Origin: Novosphingobium sp.
GTDB lineage: Bacteria; Pseudomonadota; Alphaproteobacteria; Sphingomonadales; Sphingomonadaceae
Reading direction: 5' to 3'
DNA: 32,952 bases
Assembly (NCBI GenBank): GCA_020848655.1
Contig: JADLHU010000125.1
Location: 1-32,952, forward strand
Of the stretch, positions 32,498-32,952 are shown piece after piece (position 1 is the stretch's first letter; each line of letters starts with the position of its first letter). A program made the translations under genes and the position numbers. Below the pieces are notes generated by a model. That model worked only from the letters and a program-made list of their open reading frames with translations. It was not told the origin of the DNA and made no database searches.

Positions 32498-32952
32498 ATG
32501 AGCGGTTTCGCGATCGAGGAGTCGCCGACCACCGGCGACGAGGTCATCACCAACTACACGATCAACTTCGGCCCGCAGCACCCGGCCGCGCACGGCGTGC
32601 TGCGCATGGTCATGGAGCTGGACGGCGAGATCATCGAGCGCATCGATCCGCATGTCGGGCTGCTGCATCGCGGCACCGAAAAGCTGATCGAGCACAAGAC
32701 CTATCTCCAGGCGCTGCCCTATTTCGACCGGCTGGACTATTGCTCGCCGCTGGCGATGGAGCATTCCTATGTGCTGGCCATCGAGAAGCTGCTCAACATC
32801 GAAGTGCCGATCCGCGCGCAGTACTTGCGCGTGCTGTTCGCCGAGCTGACGCGCATTTGCAACCACATGCTCAACATGGGGTCACACGTCATGGATGTCG
32901 GCGCGATGACGCCGAACCTGTGGCTGTTCGAGATTCGTGAGGATTGCCTCAA
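32498..32952 (+). CDS. nuoD: NADH-quinone oxidoreductase subunit D (partial)
   Basis: The 5' 151 codons of nuoD; the gene runs off the right edge. The N-terminus has [14 protein letters not shown], followed by [20 protein letters not shown] and [19 protein letters not shown], all hallmarks of the 49-kDa/NuoD family that helps form the quinone-binding pocket. The ATG is two bases after the nuoC stop, with the ribosome site in nuoC. The remaining nuo genes are expected beyond the window. Confidence 0.98.
   Translation, partial: MSGFAIEESPTTGDEVITNYTINFGPQHPAAHGVLRMVMELDGEIIERIDPHVGLLHRGTEKLIEHKTYLQALPYFDRLDYCSPLAMEHSYVLAIEKLLNIEVPIRAQYLRVLFAELTRICNHMLNMGSHVMDVGAMTPNLWLFEIREDCL

Overview
The window is about 33 kb of GC-rich DNA, most likely from an alphaproteobacterium of the order Sphingomonadales (Novosphingobium/Sphingobium-like). 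I base this on gene content and order: DUF2842 next to 5-formyl-THF cyclo-ligase, a 6S RNA locus and zapA; a tkt-gap-pgk-fba carbon cluster; fused cysNC; a class I aldolase; and nuoA-D with a tailed NuoC. This is recognition of family and context, not a database result. Coding density is high, no rRNA, prophage, insertion sequence or CRISPR array is visible, and the window ends inside nuoD.

Layout. (1) 1-3.35 kb, minus strand: a three-layer palindromic repeat, a LysR regulator, and three consecutive, tightly packed RraA/LigK-fold genes, with a LysR-type dyad upstream. This is the most accessory-looking part. (2) 3.5-6 kb: an exported protein, tRNA-Asp, DUF2842, 5-formyl-THF cyclo-ligase, 6S RNA (its promoter lies in the end of zapA), zapA and a small coiled-coil protein. 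(3) 6-13 kb: central carbon metabolism, tkt-gap-MOSC-pgk, then fba, a small lipoprotein on the other strand, and thiE, which supplies the thiamine diphosphate precursor needed by transketolase. (4) 13-17.8 kb: a LuxR-type regulator divergent from cysD-cysNC-cysQ (sulfate activation and PAP recycling). (5) 17.8-22.8 kb: a MarR regulator, a PRC-like exported protein, a second MarR gene divergent from an MFS exporter, a CitE-like lyase and an exported peroxiredoxin. (6) 22.9-28.7 kb: prfB, a frameshifted lipoprotein methyltransferase, a flavin oxidoreductase with a Cys-rich C-terminus, amtB and a 2-hydroxyacid dehydrogenase. (7) 28.8-33 kb: an SH3-domain protein, an acetyl-CoA acetyltransferase, and the start of the complex I operon (nuoABCD).

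How the parts work together: most of the window is housekeeping. Transketolase, GAPDH, PGK and aldolase form one sugar-phosphate module, and the tkt and fba upstream regions share a 12-bp promoter-like string. The cys genes make APS/PAPS and remove PAP. The thiolase and the PRC-like protein share a TGC-rich upstream motif that suggests one regulator. The best candidate for something undescribed is the triple RraA-fold operon: the family forms trimers with active sites at subunit interfaces, so three distinct co-translated paralogs could make a hetero-oligomer. That is inference. I found no convincing evidence of a novel defence or mobile system.
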